This document shows, piece by piece, positions 31,941 to 39,885 of a stretch of 39,885 nucleotides of DNA. A model generated the notes under the pieces. That model worked only from the letters and a program-made list of their open reading frames with translations, had not been told where the DNA came from and did not search any database. The stretch's first letter is position 1, and the number at the start of each line of letters is the position of its first letter. Position numbers and translations under genes: made by a program. The stretch covers positions 1 to 39,885 of the forward strand of contig LBTZ01000010.1 in assembly GCA_000992325.1 (NCBI GenBank), given 5' to 3'. The DNA comes from Parcubacteria group bacterium GW2011_GWD2_38_11. GTDB lineage: Bacteria; Patescibacteriota; Minisyncoccia; Moranbacterales; GWC2-37-73.

Positions 31941-32336
31941 TTAACTGTTTTTTTCCTCCAAGAATTTTACTACTTTGTCAGCGACCTCACCTGGATCAAG
32001 TTTCACTTTTTCAAAAAAATCCTTAGCACCCAAAGCAAACGACTGTTGCCTGTCAGTATCACTGTCCAAATTTGAATTAACAATCACTGGAATTTTGCGA
32101 TATTTTTCATTTTTTTGCATTGCCTCCAAAACTTCAAAGCCATCCATTTCCGGCATAACAATATCAAGTAAAATTAAACTTATTTCGTCGCCTTTTCTAT
32201 CTAGCCATTCCATCGCTTCTTTTCCATCTTTTGCCTGCAACACTTCAAAACCCTTAGCCGAAAGTCCAATCGCAGCCAATTCCAACAAATCAGCATCATC
32301 ATCAACCACAAGTATGATCTTTTTTTTATTTTCCAT
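31941..32336 (-). CDS. stand-alone response-regulator receiver
   Basis: The 131-aa product is a receiver domain only. Acidic pocket Asp12/13/14 in VVDDDAD, phospho-acceptor Asp58 in ILLDIVMPEMDG, Ser88 in IVNSN at the switch position, and Lys110 in FFEKVKLDP, where the usual KP is KV. It is CheY-like without output. It is the fourth orphan receiver in the window and has its own promoter (TTGTTA-17-TATAAT). Close to the pilus receiver at 12424 in form but with a different C-terminal helix, so not a recent copy. Confidence 0.93.
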   Translation of the reverse strand: MENKKKIILVVDDDADLLELAAIGLSAKGFEVLQAKDGKEAMEWLDRKGDEISLILLDIVMPEMDGFEVLEAMQKNEKYRKIPVIVNSNLDSDTDRQQSFALGAKDFFEKVKLDPGEVADKVVKFLEEKNS

Positions 32337-32379
32337 TGCTTTTGTAAAGACGTATCTTTAAAAATTCCTATATAAAAAT

Positions 32380-32408
32380 ATTATACCACCTTTACCATCC
32401 TATAACAA
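32380..32408 (-). promoter_or_regulatory. promoter of the 31941 receiver gene
   Basis: TTGTTA (32403-32408), 17-base spacer, extended -10 TGGTATAAT (TATAAT 32380-32385). Leader ~37 nt, so this one is not leaderless. Confidence 0.72.
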
Positions 32409-32446
32409 ATACAATTGCATAAACAGAAATTGTATTTAAAAAAATA

Positions 32447-33460
32447 TTATACTATAAATCCAACTTTCGTTTTCACTTCATCAAGTTTTTCTTTGGCAAT
32501 TGGACGAACTTTTTCTGCCCCATCTTTTAAGATTTCCAAAACCTCTTCATCTGAAAGTGCGCTATACTTTTCTTGAAATGGTGTCAGAAATCCAATGATA
32601 ACTTCTGCCAATTCGGCCTTAAAATCTCCATACCCCTTTCCCATATACATTTTTTCAATTTCTTTGGGAGATTTGTTAGAAAATGCAGCGTAAATATTAA
32701 TAAGATTTTTCAGTGCAGGTTTGTCGTCAGAATAAACAATTTCACTGCCAGAGTCAGTTACTGCTTTTTTAATTTTGCGTCTGATTGTTTCTTCGTCGTC
32801 CAAGAGTTCAATGCGGTTATACGCGGATTCGGCAGATTTGCTCATCTTTTTCTCTGGGTTATCCAATCCCATAACCCTCATTCCCTCCTCCTTGATAAAT
32901 GCTTTTGGAATAATAAATGTTTCTCCAAATTTTTGGTTAAATCTCTTGGCCAAATCGCGCGCAAGTTCCACATGCTGTTTTTGATCCTCTCCTACTGGCA
33001 CAACCTCGGTTCCATACAACAAAATATCAGCCGCCATCAAAACTGGATAATCAAAAAGCCCAACAGCAGCACCTTCGCTTCCTCCTTTTTGCGTTTTGTC
33101 TTTAAACTGGGTCATTTTTTCCAGCTCTGACATCTTAGAAATTGTATTTAAAATCCACATCAATTCTGTATGCTCGGGGACCTGCGATTGGATAAAAATA
33201 ATTGGAAATGTTGGATCTCCGCCAGAGGCGGATCCGCCTTTGGCGGAAATTCCTGCAGCCAAATATATCTTGGCAATTTCAATGGTTTTTTTTCTAAGAG
33301 TTTCCGGATCTTGTGGCACTGTGATAGCATGCATATCAACTACGCAAAAAATAGATTCAAACTCGTCTTGAAGCTTGACCCAATTAGCAATAGCTCCCAG
33401 ATAATTTCCAATGTGCAAGTTTCCACTTGGCTGTACGCCAGAAAAAATACGCTTTTTCAT
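32447..33460 (-). CDS. trpS: tryptophanyl-tRNA synthetase
   Basis: The 337-aa class I synthetase charges tRNA-Trp. Start MKKRIFSGVQPSGNLHIGNYLGAI carries the HIGH-type signature (HIGN), with KMSKS at KKMSKSAES; DQKQHVELARDLAKRFN is also conserved. ATG 33460 is chosen because the six additional residues (MDVKTF) lie in an ACGTC repeat. Residues 72-83 (SAKGGSASGGDP) are an insert not found in usual TrpRS, between LAAGI and IIFIQSQVPEH. It is encoded by a 30-bp GC-rich double hairpin at 33218-33247. The insert lies in a loop before a core strand and keeps the frame. Confidence 0.96.
   Translation of the reverse strand: MKKRIFSGVQPSGNLHIGNYLGAIANWVKLQDEFESIFCVVDMHAITVPQDPETLRKKTIEIAKIYLAAGISAKGGSASGGDPTFPIIFIQSQVPEHTELMWILNTISKMSELEKMTQFKDKTQKGGSEGAAVGLFDYPVLMAADILLYGTEVVPVGEDQKQHVELARDLAKRFNQKFGETFIIPKAFIKEEGMRVMGLDNPEKKMSKSAESAYNRIELLDDEETIRRKIKKAVTDSGSEIVYSDDKPALKNLINIYAAFSNKSPKEIEKMYMGKGYGDFKAELAEVIIGFLTPFQEKYSALSDEEVLEILKDGAEKVRPIAKEKLDEVKTKVGFIV
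33218..33247. repeat. palindromic element inserted in trpS
   Basis: Two head-to-tail hairpins, TCCGCC-AGA-GGCGGA and TCCGCC-TTT-GGCGGA, together form a nearly perfect 30-bp palindrome (one mismatched pair between the halves, at a loop). Its G+C content contrasts sharply with the surrounding gene. It is translated in frame as Ser-Ala-Lys-Gly-Gly-Ser-Ala-Ser-Gly-Gly. Confidence 0.85.
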
Positions 33461-33465
33461 AAAAG

Positions 33466-33500
33466 TCTTAACGTCCAAACGTCACACGTCCAAACGTCAT
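33466..33500. repeat. ACGTCCAAACGTC tandem repeat upstream of trpS
   Basis: ACGTCCAAACGTCAC is followed by ACGTCCAAACGTCAT, filling the gap between the trpS start and the four-helix-bundle gene stop. Related TGACGTTAGACGTTTTGAC lies at 33972-33990 next to the giant gene. Confidence 0.6.
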
Positions 33501-33850
33501 CAGTAATTTAATTTACTTATAAATGCCGCTATTTTTCTTGAAATACGGTCCGTTTTTTCATATAATATTTCAAAATCTTCCTTATCTATGTATTTAAGAT
33601 CACTTCCTAAATACAGCATTGAGCGAACTTCTCCACAAGACGCTTTCGCAATATAGAGAAATCTTTTAAATTCCTTATCACCTTTTCTCTCAAATCCTTC
33701 TGCGATATTATTCATTATTGAAACTGCCGCTCTCTGAATCTGGTCCTTAAATCCAAAATCTCTATTCAACTTAAATGCATCATAAATATTACACACAAGA
33801 ATTCTGGACTCCTGCCAAACAATAATATCCTCAAACTTATCAATTTTCAT
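33500..33850 (-). CDS. S23/four-helix-bundle protein
   Basis: The 116-aa product contains FEDIIVWQESRILVCNIYDAF, FGFKDQIQRAAVSIMNNIAEGFER and FKRFLYIAKASCGEVRSMLYLG, the hallmark of the four-helix-bundle family first seen as 23S rRNA intervening-sequence proteins. Stand-alone copies are very common in CPR and Bacteroidetes; they form pentameric bundles of unknown function. No rRNA gene is in this window. It lies upstream of trpS with only an ACGTC repeat between them. Full length, no obvious Shine-Dalgarno. Confidence 0.92.
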   Translation of the reverse strand: MKIDKFEDIIVWQESRILVCNIYDAFKLNRDFGFKDQIQRAAVSIMNNIAEGFERKGDKEFKRFLYIAKASCGEVRSMLYLGSDLKYIDKEDFEILYEKTDRISRKIAAFISKLNY

Positions 33851-33900
33851 ACTATTTATTTAATGGCATAATAATCCTATGCTATTTCATTTTAACACCC

Positions 33901-33963
33901 AAAAAGCATCATGTAAAACAAGAATTAAAAACTAATGTTTCCAATTCTTGTTTTATGCTTTTT
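33901..33963. terminator. long hairpin terminator downstream of the giant surface protein gene
   Basis: AAAAAGCAT (33901-33909) and AAAACAAGAATT (33915-33926) pair with AATTCTTGTTTT and ATGCTTTTT (33943-33963). On the minus strand it closes the giant gene with a U-rich end. Confidence 0.7.
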
Positions 33964-33994
33964 AACCTTTTGACGTTAGACGTTTTGACTTCCT

Positions 33995-36900
33995 TTAGAA
34001 TTTCGCCCAGCCAAAGATATCGGTGAAGTTTCCAATAATGATTTGGATAATATTTTCCCTTCTTTTTGGAGTGAGTAGTGCAAAGTCATTAGAGATAGCA
34101 ATATTACCAGAAGCATCAATAGATTTAACTTTAAAGTTGTATACTGTGCCTGGTTTGAAAATTGTGACAACACCAACGTGACCAGTAGTCAAGTTATCGG
34201 TAATTTTAATTTCTTTTTCATCTCCAGATCTTCCTTCCTTGTAAAGGATGCTTGAGGTGGCTTGTTCATCTGTTTTCCAAGAGATGATGGCCTGGACTTT
34301 GTCTGATTGAGTAAGGGCACTATCGGTTTTGACGTTATCAATTTTTGGAGGATTTTCATCTTTGCCAGTCGTGAGATCTGGGACTTTAATAGTTGCTTCA
34401 GTGCCTTGCTCGTCTCTTACTGCAATTGTTATGGCAAATGTGGAGCCTTGATCAAGATTGGTCAGTTCAATTTTATGATCAATGGTGAGTTCTCTTGCTC
34501 CTTGAGCACCGGTTTTCATTCCATCTTTGATGTCTGTGTAAGTGACGTTGGCATCAGTAGGCACATTAGTTTTAAAGGTTACTATAGCGCCGTGTTCATT
34601 AACATCGTTAATGGCGATGTCAGATATTTTGGCTGGTGATTTTGGTTCGAAAGTTTGATCAGAAGATGCAAAAAGTCTACCATCTTTATCCTCACCCTTA
34701 ACTCGATAATGATAAACCACTCCTTGATTGAGGTTGGAGAGATTGATGGAATGTTCCGTGGTAAAGGAATTGTTTTCCTTTTTATCACCATAGCTAGTAG
34801 AAAGTCCGTATTCCACGGTTGAAGTAGTTTCCTGATCAGTTTGCCAAGAAACAGTGGCTGTGCCGAGGTTTTTTGATTCTACTTTGATTGAAGAGAGAGA
34901 TGATGGTGAGGCTGTGGTGAAGGATGATTCAGATGATTGAGAGATATTGCCGGCAGCGTCTAGAGAAGTTGCTTTGAATAAATATTTTGTAGCCGGAATA
35001 AGTCCGTTTAGAATAACAGTGTGAGATGTTGCATAGTTATCTTTATCCTCATTCACCACCTGATCGCCACTTACATTCTCATTTGCAGCGCTAATTCCAA
35101 ATCCAACGCTGCTACTTCCCTTTTCATCGGTATTCCAAGTTATAGTTACTCCTTCTCCAATAATATCTGCAACTTTCACATTACTAATTGTCGGTGGCAG
35201 AATATCAAAACCACCGACACTGCTTTGAGAAATCAGTTTATCCAAAGTTGTAAAGTCTTTTTCTTCAGAAGAAATAGCCACTGCATCTGGAAGATTATCC
35301 TGACAAGTCACTTTGTAATAATGTTTGGTGGAAAACAACATTCCCGTAAGGGCAATCGCGTGAGATTTATTGTAAGTATCCGTTTTTTCTTGCACTGGCA
35401 CATAAGTATAGCTGTCTGGGCTTGTGCCATATTCCACAAAACAATTTGCAATTTGATCTGTTGCAAAAGAAATTACTGCCGCTGTGTCAGTTAACATTGA
35501 AGGATTTACATCTTCAAAAGTTATTGTTTCGAGAGGTGGATGATTAAGGCTGGCATCTAACGGCATATCAAAAAAATATTCTGCAGAGGTGGTGCCACTG
35601 CCGTAAATGTCTTTGGAGATTACTTTGTAATAATATTTAGGATTAGCATTATCCAGATCGGAAATGATATATGTATGACCTTTTTGCAGCGTCACTTCTT
35701 CAGTCAATGTTGTGTATGGTCCTCCGGCAGATATGGAATATTTAACTTGAGATGTGGCATCCTCATCTGTTACCCAGGTGATTGCAGCTTGATTGATTGT
35801 GACCATCGGAGACAAAACACTTGTAATTGTTGGTCCTGCAGTATCAATATCGGTAGTAAAATTGTATAGCAGTCCAGCGTTATCAGCGAGCGACTCTCCT
35901 CCATCATCATCCACTGCTTTGATTGTGAAATAGTATGGAATACCTCTCGTTAAATTGGAAATGATTTTTGAATGCGTTGTTTCTTTTTTCTGATCTTCAA
36001 AAACAATTGGCTCGGTTAAGGTGGCTCCGATATGATTTTCAGCATAAGAAACAATTGAAGGAACGGATTTATTCGTTGTCCAATTGATGCGCGCTTCATT
36101 TTCTCCTAATACCATAATTTCAACATTGGTAATGGCAGGTCCATCTGCGGTAGTAAATGAATATCCATCAGTGCCTTGCACGCTTTCTCCAACTCGTCCT
36201 GATGCATCAGCTGATTGCAATTTGAGATAATATGTTTTGTTGGGAGAAAGATTGGTTAAGGTTAAATTGTGTTTTCCTATGCCACCAGCGTTGTTTGCTA
36301 CAGACATCACTCCTTGCATTTTAGCATCACTAAAATCTCCACCTGTTTCATCTATGTATGCCACCATTGAATTTGAAAGGGTGTCAGTGTCCCAAGAAAC
36401 AAGAGCTGAGGTTGAGGTTATGCCGGTAATTGAAACTGCTGATATTATAGGCTCAGTTGAAGGAGTTGTGCCTCCTCCACCCTCTCCAGCATCCTGAATG
36501 CCGTTAGCTTTTCCGTTAACAATTGAAGAATAGGCTGAAATACTTCCATTGCTATCATTAGTAGTGACTTTGTAATAGTAGTTTGTGTCTCCCGAAACAG
36601 AATTGTCACCATAATAGTTTGTTAGACGGCTTGGAATAGTGTCAATTAAGGTCCAATCGTTTTGATCAACAGAACGATAAATTTTATACGAACCAAAACC
36701 AGGATCAGGCAAGGCGGCAACTTTCCAAGCAACAAAGAGTCTAAACTCTGAAGGAGTAATATTTAAATTAGAAGTGTCTTGCACCATTGCCGAAGCAGGA
36801 ACTTCTGGCGTAGTGGCACTGGAAATTACCGAAGTAAAACTATTGGCATTTTTAACTTGAAAATATACCGTGGCAGGAGTTGAGGCTAAGGTAATTTCTT

Positions 36901-39885
36901 TGGTTGCAGTGTATGGTTCCCAAGAAGCTCCAACCAAAGTTGGACTAGTGGAAACTTTCATCTCAAGTGGGGTTGCGTCAGTTGCATCCATTGTTACTAT
37001 CGCAGGAGTTACTGAAGCATCGACTTTAATCGGCACTGCTCCTAAAACTGGAATCATTGTATTTAACGTAAAGGCGCTGGAATCTTTTTGTGTTGTGTTT
37101 GGCCCTGCTTCATTATCAGTTACCACCACTCTGATTTTTGCATCAGCAATATTAATATTATTGCCAAGCTGCTCTGTTGCATTCCAAGTTACTGAATAAT
37201 CCAAGAAATTAACTTCTTCTACTGTTTTTGGATTGCTTGCTCCAGCAGAAAGTCCACTTACAATCTGAGTATAACTTACACCATTATTAAGTGAGTAATA
37301 GTAACTAGGAGTAAGAAGATTTGGAGTGGCAGTTCCTTCTGTAGTATCAGGGTCGCGCACTGAAAAATCAATTACAACCGAGCCGCTCTCGTTTTGAACG
37401 GCAGACATTCCGCCTACTCCTGTTGTTGGAAAATCAGGATTAAATTCAGGTTTAGCATTAACTACATATTTAAGACTAACATCTGACAAAGTTGGAGTAA
37501 CCGAAGTGTCGGCAGTTGTCACAAATGCTTTGTATTGAATCCATTGATCGTTAGTGCTGTCAGTCAAAGCTGTTGGTAAAGTTTCACTGCCATCTGGCGC
37601 GGTAAAATATGTTAGATCAGTTCCGTCAGTTCCCATCCATGAAGTCCAGACACTGCCATTTGCAGAGGAGCGCAATTGTAATTTTATATCGGTTTGCGCT
37701 GGCAAATTCTCAGTCCAAAGTATCTTACTTAAAACATTAGCCTGAGAACTTGTGTCGTATGGAGAGGATATTAATGCTGGTGGTAACAATTCATAATTAA
37801 CATTAATACTACCAACTGTTGGAGTGACAGCTGCATCAGTAGTTTTTAAACTTACTGCAAAATCCAATGTTCCGCTAAGTGGAACAAAGCCACCAGAAGC
37901 TCCCCACTGCACTTGCGAAATACCTTCCATAATGCTTTTAGTCATACCGTCAGTTTCTAAATTAGCCAAAGATGAATTTACCCAAGAGCTGCCGTTCCAA
38001 TATTTCCAAGTACTACGGTTGTCAAAAGAAACCAGATATTTAAGAGTGGTATTAGCTGGCGTTGTCTGCGACAAAGTAACGCCAGAAATAGCTCCCCAGG
38101 TTGAGGAGTTTTTTTGAGAAGTCGCTGAGGTTGTTACATAATATGATTGAGTAGTAGGATAAGCTGTGGCACCATAATATTCAATTTCAGCAATACCAAC
38201 CTCAGAACCGCTACTACTACATAATAATTTATAATATCTATAGTCTACATTGTTCGCAAAGTTAAAAGTATTCCATTCCCATACACCGTTATAATTCATT
38301 GAAGCAATTGATACAAAGTCAGTGTTATTAAAACTTCCATACAAAGTCATACTAGTTGGAAATCTATTGCCTTCTGATTGCCTGGCTATCAATTTCATCC
38401 TTTGAACCATGACATTTTTTCCCAAATCTATACTTATCCAAGCTGGACTTGTGGCAGACAACCAAGCTGCACCAGTGTCACCAGCCAACACCTCATTAAA
38501 TGCCATATCAGGTGTTCTTCCAACACTATATGAATTTAACGCAGTAGCAGATCCCCCTAAGCCATTAGTAAGATCATTCACGGTATCAAGAGCCGGCTCA
38601 AGTGAAGCAGTTGATGTGGAAAATAAGGTTTTCGTATTATCCTGCTGCACAAAATTAGCCTCATTAGCTAAGTTAAAATCAATCGACGCAGATGCTGTTT
38701 GATTTTTGGGATAAGATTTATAATTAAAAGTCACGTCATTTAATTGAGGTGTTACACTGGCATCAGAAGTAGTAAAATTAGCGCGATATTGCACATATTG
38801 ATTTCCACTTAAGCCAGAAATATCGCCACTATTATTAACCCCAGTTTGCCAGGCAGTCCAACTACCATCTGGAACAATTGTGTTTCCTGCTCGAACATCA
38901 ATAGCAATATTTGTGCTGGCTGGCACATTAAAATTATAACTTAGTATGGTAAAAGAGGATTTTTGACCCGTGTTTATAACACTTGATTCAAAGGTTCCAC
39001 TGCCAACATAGCTTGATTTATAAGCGCTAGAAAAAACGGAGAAATCACTTGTCCAGCGAGCAATACCCTTAGACAATCTGAATTCATCAATATAACCAGT
39101 TAAAAATCCCCTACCTCCGTTAGTATTAACATCATCCATTCTACTTATTGCAGCCCTTCCTAAGGATGATCCAACAGCTCCGTTAAACGTTCTTTGCGCA
39201 CCCATGATTCCATCAACATACAATTTCAAATTATTTGATCCGCTTCCACTACGAACAATTGCAACATGATGCCATGCATTCTGTGATGCACCAACTGCCA
39301 TATTGACAGTATCGGAACCCATAAAATAGAAGGCACCGCCGACATAGAATAAGTCACACCCGCCTGGATAAGTGTTCCAGGCATATTCTCCACCATTGCA
39401 AGAAAAAACTGTCGCACCATCTGCTGATGGATTGCCTGAAATGTAAACCCAGGAATCTATTGTAAAATCTCCAGTACCAATATTAAAGTCTTCCGAAGCT
39501 GGAAAAGTTAGATAATCTCCGACTCCATCAAAATAAATACTCTTTCCTCCAAATTTTGATTGAGTTGCTGATTGCGTGGTATCACCATAAACATTGATTG
39601 TTTTAGCTGGAGTTTGAGAATCAACAATAGCCGAACCAGTTGCATCACCATGAAGCATTAATTCAGTATAACTATCGAAATTTCCAGATTCAGCTAAAGC
39701 AACAACAGCTGAAGACCCTGAACTATCAACCGCAGTGTTTGATTTCGTCCCAGTGTTAAAATCAATATCACTTGTTTGCGTGGCAGATGCAGTTATTGCA
39801 GACAATTTAAGGTCATTCCCCGTCGCAACGTTCTCATCCTTAGAAAAATATTTGGTCCACCCTGTTTTATTTGAATCGTGCGTAG
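33995..39885 (-). CDS. giant multidomain surface protein (LamG, discoidin, Fn3), 5'-truncated by the window edge
   Basis: Open from the window end (frame ...THDSNKTGWTKYFSKDEN...) to the stop at 33995; at least 1962 residues. The TTG at 39805 is internal, not a start. Order: Ser/Thr-rich region; LamG/concanavalin domain (~39650-39050; FDGVGDYLTFPASEDFNIGTG, DFTIDSWVYISG); a module with TTSDASVTPQLNDVTF, repeated twice more downstream; F5/8-type discoidin domain (~38580-38150; AFNEVLAGDTGAAWLS, PAWISIDLGKNVMVQRM); Ig-like region; then about nine Fn3-type repeats (~36800-34020) with YYLKLQSADASG/YYFTIKAVDDDG-type ends. The tail is LLTPKRRENIIQIIIGNFTDIFGWAKF-like with no LPxTG or long membrane helix. 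Expected on the cell surface, binding sugars or host polymers. Confidence 0.9.
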   Translation of the reverse strand, partial: THDSNKTGWTKYFSKDENVATGNDLKLSAITASATQTSDIDFNTGTKSNTAVDSSGSSAVVALAESGNFDSYTELMLHGDATGSAIVDSQTPAKTINVYGDTTQSATQSKFGGKSIYFDGVGDYLTFPASEDFNIGTGDFTIDSWVYISGNPSADGATVFSCNGGEYAWNTYPGGCDLFYVGGAFYFMGSDTVNMAVGASQNAWHHVAIVRSGSGSNNLKLYVDGIMGAQRTFNGAVGSSLGRAAISRMDDVNTNGGRGFLTGYIDEFRLSKGIARWTSDFSVFSSAYKSSYVGSGTFESSVINTGQKSSFTILSYNFNVPASTNIAIDVRAGNTIVPDGSWTAWQTGVNNSGDISGLSGNQYVQYRANFTTSDASVTPQLNDVTFNYKSYPKNQTASASIDFNLANEANFVQQDNTKTLFSTSTASLEPALDTVNDLTNGLGGSATALNSYSVGRTPDMAFNEVLAGDTGAAWLSATSPAWISIDLGKNVMVQRMKLIARQSEGNRFPTSMTLYGSFNNTDFVSIASMNYNGVWEWNTFNFANNVDYRYYKLLCSSSGSEVGIAEIEYYGATAYPTTQSYYVTTSATSQKNSSTWGAISGVTLSQTTPANTTLKYLVSFDNRSTWKYWNGSSWVNSSLANLETDGMTKSIMEGISQVQWGASGGFVPLSGTLDFAVSLKTTDAAVTPTVGSINVNYELLPPALISSPYDTSSQANVLSKILWTENLPAQTDIKLQLRSSANGSVWTSWMGTDGTDLTYFTAPDGSETLPTALTDSTNDQWIQYKAFVTTADTSVTPTLSDVSLKYVVNAKPEFNPDFPTTGVGGMSAVQNESGSVVIDFSVRDPDTTEGTATPNLLTPSYYYSLNNGVSYTQIVSGLSAGASNPKTVEEVNFLDYSVTWNATEQLGNNINIADAKIRVVVTDNEAGPNTTQKDSSAFTLNTMIPVLGAVPIKVDASVTPAIVTMDATDATPLEMKVSTSPTLVGASWEPYTATKEITLASTPATVYFQVKNANSFTSVISSATTPEVPASAMVQDTSNLNITPSEFRLFVAWKVAALPDPGFGSYKIYRSVDQNDWTLIDTIPSRLTNYYGDNSVSGDTNYYYKVTTNDSNGSISAYSSIVNGKANGIQDAGEGGGGTTPSTEPIISAVSITGITSTSALVSWDTDTLSNSMVAYIDETGGDFSDAKMQGVMSVANNAGGIGKHNLTLTNLSPNKTYYLKLQSADASGRVGESVQGTDGYSFTTADGPAITNVEIMVLGENEARINWTTNKSVPSIVSYAENHIGATLTEPIVFEDQKKETTHSKIISNLTRGIPYYFTIKAVDDDGGESLADNAGLLYNFTTDIDTAGPTITSVLSPMVTINQAAITWVTDEDATSQVKYSISAGGPYTTLTEEVTLQKGHTYIISDLDNANPKYYYKVISKDIYGSGTTSAEYFFDMPLDASLNHPPLETITFEDVNPSMLTDTAAVISFATDQIANCFVEYGTSPDSYTYVPVQEKTDTYNKSHAIALTGMLFSTKHYYKVTCQDNLPDAVAISSEEKDFTTLDKLISQSSVGGFDILPPTISNVKVADIIGEGVTITWNTDEKGSSSVGFGISAANENVSGDQVVNEDKDNYATSHTVILNGLIPATKYLFKATSLDAAGNISQSSESSFTTASPSSLSSIKVESKNLGTATVSWQTDQETTSTVEYGLSTSYGDKKENNSFTTEHSINLSNLNQGVVYHYRVKGEDKDGRLFASSDQTFEPKSPAKISDIAINDVNEHGAIVTFKTNVPTDANVTYTDIKDGMKTGAQGARELTIDHKIELTNLDQGSTFAITIAVRDEQGTEATIKVPDLTTGKDENPPKIDNVKTDSALTQSDKVQAIISWKTDEQATSSILYKEGRSGDEKEIKITDNLTTGHVGVVTIFKPGTVYNFKVKSIDASGNIAISNDFALLTPKRRENIIQIIIGNFTDIFGWAKF

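Noticed and set aside
33500-33850. Four-helix-bundle gene as part of an rRNA intervening sequence
   Set aside because: No rRNA sequence is nearby; free-standing copies are common.
35021-35494. 157-codon plus-strand open frame opposite the giant gene, and other long antisense frames (for example 3818-4288, 11374-11826, 18926-19531, 32573-33130)
   Set aside because: All are antisense to clearly recognised proteins, have no ribosome site, and read as Cys/Ser/Ile-rich nonsense.
33995-39805. Giant gene starting at TTG 39805
   Set aside because: The frame stays open through 39885 with similar Ser/Thr-rich sequence and no signal peptide at the TTG, so the start lies outside the window.

Overview
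The window looks like an AT-rich chromosome segment from a Candidate Phyla Radiation (Patescibacteria/Parcubacteria-type) bacterium. The evidence is the family content: GatC/GatA next to LigA, one compact Gram-positive-style type IV pilus locus, ComF, stand-alone receiver domains, an S23/four-helix-bundle protein, a DksA/TraR-like zinc protein and a giant Fn3/LamG/discoidin surface protein. Spacers are short and packed with micro-repeats, and tRNAs carry no encoded CCA. Placement below phylum level is not attempted.

Layout. 0-5.2 kb (minus strand): initiator tRNA, a small membrane protein, gatA, gatC, ligA. 5.3-17.3 kb (minus strand): type IV pilus locus, read pilM-pilN-pilO-pilB-receiver-pilT-pilC-three class III pilins-pilD-three minor prepilins. 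17.5-18.3 kb (plus): comF, divergent from pilM; together these suggest a pilus used for DNA uptake and twitching. 18.4-22.2 kb: an unknown small gene, a CYTH phosphatase, a GHKL-like protein, LexA and two receiver-only regulators. 22.2-25.1 kb: a rhodanese-YceI fusion, an MFS exporter and an unknown small gene. 25.1-28.1 kb: a decayed tRNA-rich spacer, tRNA-Ser(GCT), tRNA-Ser(TGA), a LAGLIDADG endonuclease, a membrane PH-like protein, tRNA-Arg(GCG) with a duplicated 3' end, and a DksA/TraR-like gene behind a consensus promoter. 28.2-33.9 kb: recG, a frameshifted phosphohexomutase, a receiver, trpS and a four-helix-bundle protein. 34.0 kb to the edge: the giant surface protein, cut by the window end.

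Two genome-wide patterns stand out. First, several families of very short repeats (tandem words, AT-rich palindromes, nested GTTAAAT palindromes, a GC-rich double hairpin) fill gene junctions and also occur in frame inside ligA, recG and trpS, lengthening the proteins. Second, five genes (ligA, a pilin, lexA, the homing endonuclease, recG) have a perfect TATAAT exactly six bases before the ATG, the geometry of leaderless mRNAs. In contrast, five small plus-strand genes have strong Shine-Dalgarno sequences, usually with perfect-hairpin terminators. These patterns were seen by eye; no computation was run.
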